A DNA stretch of 64,000 bases from Schoenoplectus triqueter (GCA_964058805.1 CAXKVV010002148.1:1-64000); one strand, 5' to 3'; counted from the stretch's first letter, positions 1 through 15,600 are shown. Made by a program: numbers and translations. Notes: generated by a model from the letters alone, not told the origin.

Positions 1-527
1 GTCCGGGAACGCAAATCATGAAAACGGGAGCCGACGCCCTTGGTTCCGCCGAAAATGAGTCCGGGTGTGCAAAACATAAAAACGGGACCTGACACCCTCG
101 GTACCGCCGAAAATGAGTCTGGGCACGCAAAACATGATAACGGGAGCGGACGCCCTCGGTACTGCAGAAAACGAGTTTGGACGCTCAAAACATGAAAACG
201 GGACCTGACGCCCTCAGTACCGCCAAAAACTTGTCCGGGAGAGCAAAACTTGAAAACGGGACCCGACGCCCTTCCGTACCATCGAAAATGAGTTTAGGCG
301 CGCAAAACTTGAAAACGGGAGCCGACGCCCACGGTACCGCCGAAAACGAGTCCGGGTGCGCAAAATATGAAAACGGGACCCGACGCCCCCGATACTGCCG
401 AAAGTGAGTCCGGTAGCGTAAAACATGAAAACGGGACGCGACGCCCTCCGCCCCGCCGAAAACGTGTCCAACAGTGCAAAACATGAAAACGGGACCCGAC
501 GCCGTTAGTATCGCCGAATAATGTTGT
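1..527 (-). repeat. satA: 58-bp GC-rich tandem satellite, left block
   Basis: About nine head-to-tail copies of a 58-bp unit run to the left window edge, so the array continues outside. Each unit carries a recognisable core, ggtaccgccgaaaa, followed by a variable 'gtccggg..gcgcaaaacatgaaaacggg' half. Read on the minus strand it is the same family as the large block at 32055-42437. The orientation here is therefore opposite to that block. Short open frames in all phases arise because the repeat is poor in stop codons and its length is not a multiple of three. I see no gene. Confidence 0.95.
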
Positions 528-985
528 CCAACCTTTATGGCACGAATAATGTTGAAAGATTAAAAATAATTCATAAACACTGTATTGAGTTTATTCAATT
601 TTTGTATCATTTGTAGTCGCATTTCAACTCATAAAATAAACAAAATAAACAAAGTTATTGTAAATGAAGTCCCCTATTCAGTTACATTATAATCATTGTG
701 TTATCGATCCTTTATGACACGAATAGCATTGAAAGATCAACAAAAATGCATTAAAATGGTATTCGGTTTATTTATTTGTATAATTTGTAGACTCATTTTA
801 ACTCATAAAATAACTAAAATGCATAAGTTGTGTTAAATGATGTTCCATATTCGTTTAGATTATATTCATTGTGTTATCAAACTTTTATATCACGAGTAAC
901 GTTGAATGATTAACAAAAACACATTGAAATAATATTCTCTTTATTTGAGTTTTATATCATATGTAGCCTCATTTTAACTCATAAA
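528..985. repeat. satC: about 2.6 copies of a ~175-bp AT-rich repeat
   Basis: Three successive copies begin near 532, 709 and 886, each opening with a variant of 'cttttat..cacgaata' and containing 'actcataaaata' near the end. Spacing is about 177 and 173 bp. The sequence is not obviously alignable to the neighbouring 183-bp satB monomer or to satA, so I treat it as a third repeat family at the junction. The last copy breaks off near 985, where the sequence changes in mid-unit to satB (at 'atgcctatcataag'). Confidence 0.7.
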
Positions 986-3900
986 ATATGCCTATCATAA
1001 GATTTTTCCAATTAAAACTTCGATATGAACATTCTATGATGCTAATTTTGCACAAAACATAAGGAATATGTGTTAAAAACTGCAGTTTAAATAAATTGTT
1101 TGAGATTTTCAAAATTTTTGGCCGCCTAACTACTCATAATTTCATGAAAATTAATATAATTATCCTAATTATGACTATTATGAGGTTATCCAATTAACAC
1201 TTCGAAATGAATATCCAACGATACTAATTTTTCATAAAACATAAGTAAGATATATTAGAAACTGCTGTTCAAACGAGTTGTTTAAGATTTTTAACATTTT
1301 TGCCTCATGCTACACATAATTTCGTGAAAATTAATACAATTACTCCCAACTATGCCTATTAGAAGATTATCTAATTAACACATCGATATGAACGTTCAAC
1401 GACACTAATTTTGTGTAAAAAATAAGTAAGATGCATTAAAATGTTGTTTAAAGAAGTTGTTTGACTTTCTTTTAATTTTTGGCTGATCAAATACTCAAAA
1501 TTTCTTAGAAATTAATAAATTTACTCCAAATTATGCCTATTATAAGATTGTCCAATTAACACTTTGATATTAATATCCTACGAGACTAATTTTTCGTAAA
1601 ACTTAAGTAAGATACATTACAAACTGCTGTTTAACCAAGTTGTTTAAGATTTAAAACATTCATTGACCATTACTACTTATAATTTCGTAAAAATTAATAT
1701 AATTACTCCTAATTATACCTGTTAGGAGATTATCCAATTAAAATTTTGATATGAATATTCTACGACACACTAATTTTGTACAAAACATAAGTAAGATACA
1801 TTAAAAACAGCAGTTTAAACATGTTGATTGAGCTTTTAAAATTTTTTATCCGCATACTGCATATAATTTTATGCAAATTAATATAATTACTTCTAATTAT
1901 GTATATTATAATACTATCAAATTAAAATATCGATATGACTATTCTATGATACTTATTTTGCATAAAATATAAGTAAGATGTATTAAAAACTGCTATTTAA
2001 ACAAGTTGTTTGACTTTTTTAAAAATTATGGCCGCATAAATACACATAATTTCATAAAAATTAATGTGATTACTCTTAATTATGCCTATAGTAATATTGT
2101 CTAATTAACACTTCGATATGAATATCCGACGACACTAATTTTTTGAAAATTTTGGCTGCATAACTACAAAAATTATTTCAATTTTTCAAGTTATTTCAGT
2201 TTTTCAAATATTTTGGCCGCATAACTACAAATAATTTCATGCAAATTAATATAATCACTCCTAATTAAACCTATTATAAGATTTTCTAATTAAAACTTTG
2301 ATATGAACATTCTATGATGCTAATTTTACACAAAACATAAGGAATATGTGTTAAAAACTACTGTTTAAACAAGTTGTTTGAGATTTTTAAAATTTTTGGT
2401 CGCCTAGCTACTCATAATTTCGTGAAAATTAATATAATTACTTCTAATTATAACTATTATGAGGTTGTCCAATTAACACATCGAAATGAATATCCTACGA
2501 TACTAATTTTTCATAAAACATAAGTAAGGTATATTAGAAACTGCTGTTCAAACGATTTGTTTCAGATTTTTAACATTTTTTACCTCATAACTACACATAA
2601 TTTCGTAAAAATTAATATAATTACTCCTAATTATACATATTATAATACTATAGTATAAAAATATCGATATGAATATTCTATGACACTTATTTTGCACAAA
2701 ACTGCTATTTAAAAACTTTGTTTGAAAAACTGCTGTTTAAACAAGTTGTTTGACTTTTTAAAATTTTTGGCCGCTTAAATACACATAATTTCATAAAAAT
2801 TAATGTGATTACTCTTAATTATGCCTATTGTAAGATTGTCCAATTAACACTTCGATATGAATATCCCACAACACTAATTTTTCGTAAAACATAAGTAAAA
2901 TACATTAGAAACTACTGTTTAAACAAGTTATTTCAGTTTTTCAATATTTTTGGCCGCATAACTATAAATAATTTCATGCAAATTAATATAATCACTCCAA
3001 ATTATGCCTATTAGAAAATTTTCTAATTAAAACTTTGATATGAACATTCTTTGATGCTAATTTTTCACAAAACAGAAGGAATATGTGTTAAAAACTTCTG
3101 TTTAAATAAGTTGTTTGAGATTTTTAAAATTTTTGGCCGCCTAGCTACTCATAATTTCGTAAAAATTAATATAATTACTCCTAATTATACCTAGTATGAG
3201 GTTGTCCAATTAACACATCGAAATGAATATCCTACGATACTAATTTTTCATAAAACATAAGTAAGGTATATTAGAAACTGCTGTTCAAACGAGTTGTTTA
3301 AGGTTTTTAACATTTTTTACCTCATAACTACACATAATTTCATGAAAATTAATATAATCACTCCTAATTATGCCTATTATAATATTTTCCAATTAAAACT
3401 TTGATATAAACATTCTATGATGCTAATTTTGCACAAAACAAAAGGAATATGTGTCAAAAACTACTGTTTAAACAAGTTGTTTGAGATTTTCAAAAATTTT
3501 GGCCTAGCTACTCATAATTTCATGAAAATTAATATAATTACTCCTAATTATGCCTATTATGAGGTTGTCTAATTAACACATCGAAATGAATATCCTACGA
3601 TACTAATTTTTCATAAAACATAAGTAAGGTATATTAGAAACTGCTGTTCAAACGAGTTGTTTAAAATTTTTAACATTTTTACCTCATAGCTACACATAAT
3701 TTCATGAAAATTAATATAATTACTCCTAACAATGCCTATTAGAAGTTTATCTAATTAACACATCGATATGAACGTTCAACGACACTAATTTTGCACAAAA
3801 CATAAGTAAGATGCATTAAAAACTACTATTTAAACAAGTTGTTTGAATTTTTAAAAATTTTTGGCAACATAAATGCACATAATTTCGTGAAACTTAAAGT

Positions 3901-6900
3901 GATTACTCTGAATTATGTCTATTGTAAGATTGTCCAATTAACACTTCGATATGAATATCCCACGACATTAATTGTTCAAAAAACATAAGTAAAATACATT
4001 AGAAAGTACTGTTTAAACAAGTTATTTTAATTTTTTAATATTTTTGGCCGCATAACTATAAATAATTTCGTGTAAATTAATATAATCACTCCAAATTATG
4101 CCTATTATAAAATTTTCCAATTAAAACTTTGATATGAACATTCTATGATGCTAATTTTGCACAAAACAGAAGGAATATGTGTTAAAAACTGCTGTGTAAA
4201 CAAGTTGTTTGAGATTTTCGAAATTTTTGGTCTCCTAGCTACTCATAATTTTGTGAAAATTAATATAATTACTCATAATTATACCTAGTATGAGGTTGTC
4301 CAATTATCACATCGAAATGAATATCCTACGATACTAATATTTCATAAAGCATAAGTAAGGTATATTAGAAATTGCTGTTCAAACGAGTTGTTTAAGGTTT
4401 TTAACATTTTTTACCTCATAACTACACATCATTTCATGAAAAATAATATAATTACTCCTAACAATGCCTATTATAAGATTATCTACTTAACACATCGATA
4501 TGAACGTTCAACGACACTAATTTTGCACAAAACATAAGTAAGATGCATTCAAAACTGCTATTTAAACAAGTTGTTTGACTTTTTTAAAATTTTTGGCCCC
4601 ATACATACACATAATTTCGTGAAAATTAATGTGATTACTCTTAATTATGCCTATTGTAAGATTGTCCAATTAACACATCGAGATGAATATCCTACGACAC
4701 TAATTTTTCATAAAACATAAGTAAAATACATTAGAAACTACTGTTTATACAAGTAATTTTAGTTTTTTCAATATTTTTGGCCGCATAACTACAAATAATT
4801 TCGGGCAAATTAATATAATCACGCCTAATTATGTCTATTATAAGATTTTCCAATTAAAACTTTGATATGAACATTCTATGATGCTAATTTTAAACAAAAC
4901 ATAAGGAATATGTGTTACTAACTGCTGTTTAAACAAGTTGTTTGAGATTTTCAAAATTTTTGGCCGCCTAGCTACTCATAATTTCGTGAAAATTAATATA
5001 ATTACTCCTAATTATGCCTATTATGAGGTTGTCCAATTATCACATCAAAATGAATATCCTACGATACTAATTTTTCATAAAACATAAGTAAGGTATATTC
5101 GAAACTGCTTTTCAAACGAGTTGTTTAAGGTTTTTAACATTTTTTACCACATAACTACACATCATTTCGTGAAAATTAATATAATTACTTCTAACAATGC
5201 CTATTAGAAGATTATCCAATTAACACATCGATATTAACGTTCAACGACACTAATTTTGCACAAAACATAAGTAAGATGCATTAAAAACTGCTATTTAAAC
5301 AAGTTGTTTGACTTTTTTAAAATTTATGGCCGCATACTTACACATAATTTCGTGAAAATTAATGTGATTACTCTTAATTATGCCTATTGTAAGATTGTCC
5401 AATTAACACTTCGAGATGAATATCCTACGACACAAATTTTTCGTAAAACATAAGTAAAATACATTAGAAACTACTGTTTATACAAGTTATTTCAGTTTTT
5501 TCAATATTTTTGGCCGCATAACTACAAATAATTCCGTGCAAATTAATATAATCACTCCTAATTATGTCTATTATAAGATTTTTCAATTAAAAATTTGATA
5601 TGAACTTTCTATGATGCTAATTTTAAACAAAACATAAGGAATATGTGTTACTAACTGCTGTTTAAACAAGTTGTTTGAGATTTTCAAAATTTTAGGCCGC
5701 CTAGCTACTCATAATTTCGTGAAAATTAATATAATTACTCCTAATTATGCCTATTATGAGGTTGTCCAATTATCACATCGAAATGAATATCCTACGATAC
5801 TAATTTTTCATAAAGCATAAGTAAGGTATATTAGAAACTGCTGTTCAAACGAGTTGTTTAAGGTTTTTAACATTTTTTACCTCATAACTACACATCATTT
5901 CATGAAAATTAATATAATTACTCCTAACAATGCCTATTATAAGATTATCTACTTAACACATCGATATGAACGTTCAACGACACTAATTTTGCACAAAACA
6001 TAAGTAAGATGCATTAAAAACTGCTATTTAAACAAGTTGTTTGACTTTTTTAAAAAATTTGGCCGCATACATACACAAAATTTCGTGAAAATTAATGTGA
6101 TTACTCTTAATTATGCCTATTGTAAGATTGTCCAATTAACACTTCGAGATGAAAATCCTACGACACTAATTTTTCATAAAACATAAGTAAAATACATTAG
6201 AAACTACAGTTTAAACAAGTTATTTCAGTTTTTCAATATTTTTGGCCTTATAACTACAAATAATTTCGTGAAAATTAATATAATCATTCCTAATTATGCC
6301 TATTATATGATTTTCTAATTAAAACTTTGATATGAACATTCTATGAAGCTAATTTTGCACAAAACATAAGGAATATGTGTTAAAAACTGCTGTTTAAACA
6401 AGTTGTTTGAGATTTTCAAAACTTTTGGCCGCCTAGCTACTCATAATTTCGTGAAAATTAATATAATTACTCCTAACAATGCCTATTAGAAGATTATCCA
6501 ATTAACACATCGATATAAACGTTCAACGACACTAATTTTGCACAAAACATAAGTAAGATGCCTTAAAAACTGCTATTTAAACAAGTTGTTTGACTTTTTT
6601 AAAATTTTTGGCCGCATACATACACATAATTTCGTTAAAATTAATGTGATTACTCTTAATTATGCCTATTGGAAGATTGTCCAATTAACACATCGAGATG
6701 AATATCCTACGACACTAATTTTTCGTAAAACATAAGTAAAATACATTAGAAACTACTGTTTATACAAGTTATTTCAGTTTTTTCAATATTTTTGGCCGCA
6801 TAACTATAAATAATTTCTTGCAAATTAATATAATCACTCCTAATTATGTCTATTATAAGATTTTCCAATTATAACTTTCATATGAACATTCTATGATGCT

Positions 6901-7085
6901 AATTTTAAACAAAACATAAGGAATATGTGTTACTAACTGCTGTTTAAACAAGTTGTTTGAGATTTTCAAAATTTTTGGCCGCCTAGCTACTCATAATTTC
7001 GTGAAAATTAATATAATTACTCCTAATTATGCCTATTATGAGGTTGTCCAATTATCACTTCGAAATGATTATCCTACGATACTAA

Positions 7086-8531
7086 TGTTTCATAAAACAT
7101 AAGTAAGGTATATTAGAAACTGCTGTTCAAACGAGTTGTTTAAGGTTTTTAACATTTTTTACCACATAACTACACATCATTTCGTGAAAATTAATATAAT
7201 TTCTCCTAACAATGCCTATTAGAAGATTATCCAATTAACACATCGATATGAACGTTCAACGACACTAATTTTGCACAAAACATAAGTAAGATGCATTAAA
7301 AACTGCTATTTAAACAAGTTGTTTGACTTTTTTAAAATTTTTGGCCGCATACACGCACATAATTTCGTGAAAATTAATGTGATTACTCTTAATTATGCCT
7401 ATTGTAAGATTGTCCAATTAACACATCGAGATGAATATCCTACTTTTCGTAAAACATAACTAAAATACATTAGAAACTACTGTTTATACAAGTTATTTTA
7501 GTTTTTTCAATATTTTTGGCCGCATAACTTCAAATAATTTCGTGCAAATTAATATAATCACGCCTAATTATGTCTATTATAAGATTTTCCAATTAAAACT
7601 TTGATATGAACATTCTATGATGCTAATTTTAAACAAAACATAAGGAATATGTGTTACTAACTGCTGTTTAAACAAGTTGTTTGAGATTTTCAAAATTTTT
7701 GGCCGCCTAGCTACTCATAATTTCGTGAAAATTAATATAATTACTCCTAATTATGCCTATTATGAGGTTGTCCAATTATCACTTCGAAATGAATATCCTA
7801 CGATACTAATGTTTCATAAAACATAAGTAAGGTATATTAGAAACTGCTGTTCAAACGAGTTGTTTAAGGTTTTTAACATTTTTTACCACATAACTACACA
7901 TCATTTCGTGAAAATTAATATAATTACTCCTAACAATGCCTATTAGAAGATTATCCAATTAACACATCGATATGAACGTTCAACGACACTAATTTTGCAC
8001 AAAACATAAGTAAGATGCATTAAAAACTGCTATTTAAACAAGTTGTTTGACTTTTTTAAAATTTTTGGCCGCATACACGCACATAATTTCGTGAAAATTA
8101 ATGTGATTACTCTTAATTATGCCTATTGTAAGATTGTCCAATTAACACATCGAGATGAATATCCTACTTTTCGTAAAACATAACTAAAATACATTAGAAA
8201 CTACTGTTTATACAAGTTATTTTAGTTTTTTCAATATTTTTGGCCGCATAACTTCAAATAATTTCGTGCAAATTAATATAATCACGCCTAATTATGTCTA
8301 TTATAAGATTTTCCAATTAAAACTTTGATATGAACATTCTATGATGCTAATTTTAAACAAAACATAAGGAATATGTGTTACTAACTGCTGTTTAAACAAG
8401 TTGTTTGAGATTTACAAAATTTTTGGCCGCCTAGCTACTCATAATTTCGTGAAAATTAATATAATTACTCCTAATTATGCCTATTATGATGTTGTCCAAT
8501 TATCACTTCGAAATGAATATCCTACGATACT
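7086..8531 (+). repeat. Pair of 723-bp satB higher-order units sharing one 10-bp deletion
   Basis: In two consecutive higher-order units the normal 'tcctacgacactaattttt' of monomer b is shortened to 'tcctacttttcg' (near 7439 and 8162), giving a 723-bp rather than 733-bp period. Both also share 'cataactaaaatac' and 'acacgcacataattt'. The shared private variants show that one unit was copied from the other in tandem. Confidence 0.85.
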
Positions 8532-11500
8532 AATGTTTCATAAAACATAAGTAAGGTATATTAGAAACTGCTGTTCAAACGAGTTGTTTAAGGTTTTTAA
8601 CATTTTTTACCTCATAACTACACATCATTTCGTGAAAATTAATATAATTACTCCTAACAATGCCTATTAGAAGATTATCCAATTAACACATCGATATGAA
8701 CGTTCAACGACACTAATTTTGCACAAAACATAAGTAAGATGCATTAAAAACTGCTATTTAAACAAGTTGTTTGACTTTTTTAAAATTTATGGCCGCATAC
8801 TTACACATAATTTCGTGAAAATTAATGTGATTACTCTTAATTATGCCTATTGTAAGATTGTCCAATTAACACTTCGAGATGAATATCCGACGACACTAAT
8901 TTTTCGTAAAACATAAGTAAAATACATTGGAAACTACTGTTTATACAAGTTATTTCTGTTTGGCCGCATAACTATAAATAATTTCTTGCAAATTAATATA
9001 TCACTCCTAATTATGTCTATTATAAGATTTTCCAATTATAACTTTGATATGAACATTCTATGATGCTAATTTTAAACAAAACATAAGGAATATGTGTTAC
9101 TAACTGCTGTTTAAACAAGTTGTTTGAGATTTTCAAAATTTTTGGCCGCCTAGCTACTCATAATTTCGTGAAAATTAATATAATTACTCCTAATTATGCC
9201 TATTATGAGGTTGTCCAATTATCACATCGAAATGAATATCCTACGATACTAATGTTTCATAAAACATAAGTAAGGTATATTAGAAACTGCTGTTCAAACG
9301 AGTTGTTTAAGGTTTTTAACATTTTTTACCTCATAACTACACATCATTTCGTGAAAATTAATATAATTACTCCTAACAATGCCTATTAGAAGATTATCCA
9401 ATTAACACATCGATATGAACGTTCAACGACACTAATTTTGCACAAAACATAAGTAAGATGCATTAAAAACTGCTATTTAAACAAGTTGTTTGACTTTTTT
9501 AAAATTTTTGGCCGCATACATACACATAATTTCGTGAAAATTAATGTGATTACTCTTAATTATGCCTATTGTAAGATTGTCCAATTAACACTTCGAGATG
9601 AATATCCTACGACACTAATTTTTCGTAAAACATAAGTAAAATACATTAGAAACTACTGTTTATACAAGTTATTTCAGTTTTTTCAATATTTTTGGCCGCA
9701 GAACTACAAATAATTTCGTGCAAATTAATATAATCACGCCTAATTATGTCTATTATAAGATTTTCCAATTAAAACTTTGATATGAACATTCTATGATGCT
9801 AAATTTAAACAAAACATAAGGAATATGTGTTACTAACTGCTGTTTAAACAAGTTGTTTGAGATTTTCAAAATTTTTGGCCGCCTAGCTACTCATAATTTC
9901 GTAAAAATTAATATAATTACTACTAATTATGCCTATTATGAGGTTGTCCAGTTATCACATCAAAATGAATATCCTACGATACTAATTTTTCATAAAACAT
10001 AAGTAAGGTATATTAGAAACTGCTGTTCAAACGAGTTGTTAAAGGTTTTTAACATTTTTTACCACATAACTACACATCATTTCGTGAAAATTAATATAAT
10101 TACTCCTAACAATGCCTATTAGAAGATTATCCAATTAACACATCGATATGAACGTTCAACGACACTAATTTTGCACAAAACATAAGTAAGATGCATTAAA
10201 AACTGCTATTTAAACAAGTTGTTTGACTTTTTTAAAATTTATGGCCGCATACATACACATAATTTCGTGAGAATTGATGTGATCACTCTTAATTATGCCT
10301 ATTGTAAGATTGTCCAATTAACACTTCGAGATGAATATCCTACGACACAAATTTTTCGTAAAACATAAGTAAAATACAATAGAAACTACTGTTTATACAA
10401 GTTATTTCTGTTTTTTCAATATTTTTGGCCGCATAACTACAAATAATTTCTTACAAATTTATATAATCACTCTTAATTATGTCTATTATAAGATTTTCCA
10501 ATTAAAACTTTGATATGAACATTCTATGATGCTAATTTTAAACAAAACATAAGGAATATGTGTTACTAACTGCTGTTTAAACAAGTTGTTTGAGATTTTT
10601 AAAATTTTTGGCCGCCTAGCTACTCATAATTTCGTGAAAATTAATATAATTACTCCTAATTATGCCCATTATGAGGTTGTCCAATTATCACTTCGAAATG
10701 AATATCCTACGATACTAATGTTTCATAAAACATAAGTAAGGTATATTAGAAACTGCTGTTAAAACGAGTTGTTTAAGGTTTTTAACATTTTTTACCTCAT
10801 AACTACACATCAATTCGTGAAAATTAATATAATTACTCCTAACAATGCCTATTAGAAGATTATGCAATTTACACATCGATATGAACGTTTAACGACACTA
10901 ATTTTGCACAAAACATAAGTAAGATGCATTAAAAACTGCTATTTAAACAAGTTGTTTGACTTTTTTAAAATTTTTGGCCGCATACATACACATAATTTCG
11001 TGAAAATTAATGTGATTACTCTTAATTATGCCTATTGTAAGATTGTCCAATTAACACTTCGAGATGAATATCCTACGACACTAATTTTTCGTAAAACATA
11101 AGTAAAATACATTGGAAACTACTGTTTATACAAGTTGTTTCTGTTTTTTCATTATTTTTGGCCGCATAACTACAAATAATTTCTTGCAAATTAATATAAT
11201 CACTCCTAATTATATCTATTATAAGATTCTCCAATTAAAACTTTGATATGAACATTCTATGATGCTAATTTTAAACAAAACATAAGGAATATGTGTTACT
11301 AACTGCTGTTTAAACAAGTTGTTTGAGATTTTCAAAATATTTGGCCGCCTAGCTACTCATAATTTCGTGAAAATTAATATAATTACTCCTAATTATGCCT
11401 ATTATGAGGTCGTCCAATTATCACATCGAAATGAATATCCTACGATACTAATTTTTAATAAAACATAAGTAAGGTATATTAGAAACTGCTGTTCAAACGA

Positions 11501-12635
11501 GTTGTTTAAGGTTTTTAACATTTTTACCTCATAACTACACATCATTTCGTGAAAATTAATATAATTACTTCTAACAATGCCTATTAGAAGATTATCCAAT
11601 TAATACATCGATATCAACGTTCAACGACACTAATTTTACACAAAACATAAGTAAGATGCATTAAAAACTGCTATTTAAACAAGTTGTTTGACTTTTTTAA
11701 AATTTTTGGCCGCATACATACACATAATTTCGTGAAAATTAATGTGATAACTCTTAATTATGCCTATTGTAAGATTGTCCATTTAACACTTCGAGATGAA
11801 TATCCTACGACACTAATTTTTCGTTAAACAAAAGTAAAATACTTTAGAAACTACTGTTTATACAAGTTATTTCAGTTTTTTTAATATTTTTGGCCGCATA
11901 ACAACAAATAATTTCGTGCAAATTAATATAATCACTCCTAATTATGTCTATTATAAGATTTTCTAATTAAAACATTGATATGAACATTCTATGATGCTAA
12001 TTTTGCACAAAACAAAAGGAATATGTTTTAAAAACTGCTATTTAAACAAGTTGTTTGACTTTTTTAAAATTTTTGGCCGCATACATACACATAATTTCGT
12101 GAAAATTAATGTGATTACTCTTAATTATGCCTATTGTAAGATTATCCATTTAACACTTCGAGATGAATATCCTACGACACTAATTTTTCGTTAAACATAA
12201 GTAAAATACTTTAGAAACTACTGTTTATACAAGTTATTTCAGTTTTTTCAATATTTTTGGCCGCATAACTACAAATAATTTCGTGCAAATTAATATAATC
12301 ACTCCTAATTATGTTTATTATAAGATTTTCCAATTAAAACGTTGATATGAACATTCTATGATGCTAATTTTAAACAAAACATAAGGAATATGTGTTACTA
12401 ACTGCTGTTTAAACCAGTTGTTTGAGATTTTCAAAATTTTTGGCCGCCTAGCTACTCATAATTTCGTGAAAATTAATATAATTACTCCTAATTATGGCTA
12501 TTATGAGGTCGTCCAATTATCACATCGAAATGAATATCCTACGATACTAATTTTTCATAAAACATAAGTAAGGTATATTAGAAACTGCTGCTCAAACGAG
12601 TTGTTTATGGTTTTTAACATTTTTTACCTCATAAC

Positions 12636-15600
12636 TACATATCATTTCGTGAAAATTAAAATAATTACTCCTAACAATGCCTATTAGAAGATTATCCAAT
12701 TAACACATCGATATGAACGTTCAACGACACTAATTTTGCACAAAACATAAGTAAGATGCATTAAAAACTGCTATTTAAACAAGTTGTTTGACTTTTTTAA
12801 AATTTTTGGCCGCATACATACACATAATTTCGTGAAAATTAATGTGATTACTCTTAATTATGCCTATTGTAAGATTGTCCGATTAACACTTCGAGATGAA
12901 TATCCTACGACACTAATTTTTCGTTAAACATAAGTAAAATACTTTAGAAACTACTGTTTATACAAGTTATTTCAGTTTTTTTAATATTTTTGGCCGCATA
13001 ACTAGAAATAATTTCGTGCAAATTAATATAATCACTCCTAATTATGTCTATTATAAGATTTTCCAATTAAAACTTTGATATTAACATACTATGATGCTAA
13101 TTTTAAACAAAACATAAGGAATATGTGTTACTAACTGCTGTTTAAACAAGTTGTTTGAGATTTTCAAAATTTTTGGCCGCCTAGCTACTCATAATTTCGT
13201 GAAAATTAATATAATTACTCCTAATTATGCCTATTATGAGGTCGTCCAATTATCACATCGAAATGAATATCCTACGAAACTAATTTTTCATAAAACATAA
13301 GTAAGGTATATTAGAAACTGCTGTTCAAACGAGTTGTTTAAGGTTTTTAACATTTTTTACCTCATAACTACACATCATTTCGTGAAAATTAAAATAATTA
13401 CTCCTAACAATGCCTATTAGAAGATTATCCAATTAACACATCGATATGAACGTTCAACGACACTAATTTTGCACAAAACATAAGTAAGATGCATTCAAAA
13501 CTGCTATTTAAACAAGTTGTTTGACTTTTTTAAAATTTTTGTCCGCATACATACACATAATTTCGTGAAAATTAATGTGATTACTCTTAATTATGCCTAT
13601 TGTAAGATTGTCCATTTAACACTTCGAGATGAATATCCTACGACACTAATTTTTCGTTAAACATAAGTAAAATACTTTAGAAACTACAGTTTATACAAGT
13701 TATTTCAGTTTTTTCAATATTTTTGGCCGCATAACTACAAATAATTTCGTGCAAATTAATATAATCACTCCTAATTATGTCTATTATAAGATTTTCCAAT
13801 TAAAACTCTGATATGAAAATTCTATGATGCTAATTTTAAACAAAACATAAGGAATATGTGTTACTAACTACTGTTTAAACCAGTTGTTTGAGATTTTCAA
13901 AATTTTTGGCCGCCTAGCTACTCATAATTTCGTGAAAATTAATATAATTACTCCTAATTATGGCTATTATGAGGTTGTCCAATTATCACATCGAAATGAA
14001 TATCCTACGATACTAATTTTTCATAAAACATAAGTAAGGTATATTAGAAACTGCTGCTTAAACGAGTTGTTTAAGGTTTTTAACATTTTTTACGTCATAA
14101 CTACACATCATTTCGTGAAAATTAAAATAATTACTCCTAACAATGCCTATTAGAAGATTATCCAATTAACACATCGATATGAACGTTCAACGACACTAAT
14201 TTTGCACAAAACATAAGTAAGATGCATTAAAAACTGCTATTTAAACAAGTTGTTTGACTTTTTTAAAATTTTTGGCCGCATACATACACATAATTTCGTG
14301 AAAATTAATGTGATTACTCTTAATTATGCCTATTGTAAGATTGTCCAATTAACACTTCGAGATGAATATCCTACGACACTAATTTTTCGTTAAACATAAG
14401 TAAAATACTTTAGAAACTACTGTTTATACAAGTTATTTCAGTTTTTTTAATATTTTTGGCCGCATAACTAGAAATAATTTCGTGCAAATTAATATAATCA
14501 CTCCTAATTATGTCTATTATAAGATTTTCCAATTAAAAATTTGATATGAACATTCTATGATGCTAATTTTAAACAAAACATAAGGAATATGTGTTACTAA
14601 CTGCTGTTTAAACAAGTTGTTTGAGATTTTCAAAATTTTTGGCCGCCTAGCTACTCATAATTTCGTGAAAATTAATATAATTACTCCTAATTATGCCTAT
14701 TATGAGGTCGTCCAATTATCACATCGAAATGAATATCCTACGAAACTAATTTTTCATAAAACATAAGTAAGGTATATTAGAAACTGCTGTTCAAACGAGT
14801 TGTTTAAGGTTTTTAACATTTTTTACCTCATAACTACACATCATTTCGTGAAAATTAAAATAATTACTCCTAACAATGCCTATTAGAAGATTATCCAATT
14901 AACACATCGATATGAACGTTCAACGACACTAATTTTGCACAAAACATAAGTAAGATGCATTAAAAACTGCTATTTAAACAAGTTGTTTGACTTTTTTAAA
15001 ATTTTTGGCCGCATACATACACATAATTTCGTGAAAATTAATGTGATTACTCTTAATTATGCCTATTGTAAGATTGTCCGATTAACACTTCGAGATGAAT
15101 ATCCTACGACACTAATTTTTCGTTAAACATAAGTAAAATACTTTAGAAACTACTGTTTATACAAGTTATTTCAGTTTTTTTAATATTTTTGGCCGCATAA
15201 CTAGAAATAATTTCGTGCAAATTAATATAATCACTCCTAATTATGTCTATTATAAGATTTTCCAATTAAAACTTTGATATTAACATACTATGATGCTAAT
15301 TTTAAACAAAACATAAGGAATATGTGTTACTAACTGCTGTTTAAACAAGTTGTTTGAGATTTTCAAAATTTTTGGCCGCCTAGCTACTCATAATTTCGTG
15401 AAAATTAATATAATTACTCCTAATTATGCCTATTATGAGGTCGTCCAATTATCACATCGAAATGAATATCCTACGAAACTAATTTTTCATAAAACATAAG
15501 TAAGGTATATTAGAAACTGCTGTTCAAACGAGTTGTTTAAGGTTTTTAACATTTTTTACCTCATAACTACACATCATTTCGTGAAAATTAAAATAATTAC

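Noticed and set aside
11991..12194. Small open frames within satB (also at 17134, 20235 and 11402)
   Set aside because: Chance frames in satellite monomers; they are not conserved between units and are broken in most copies.
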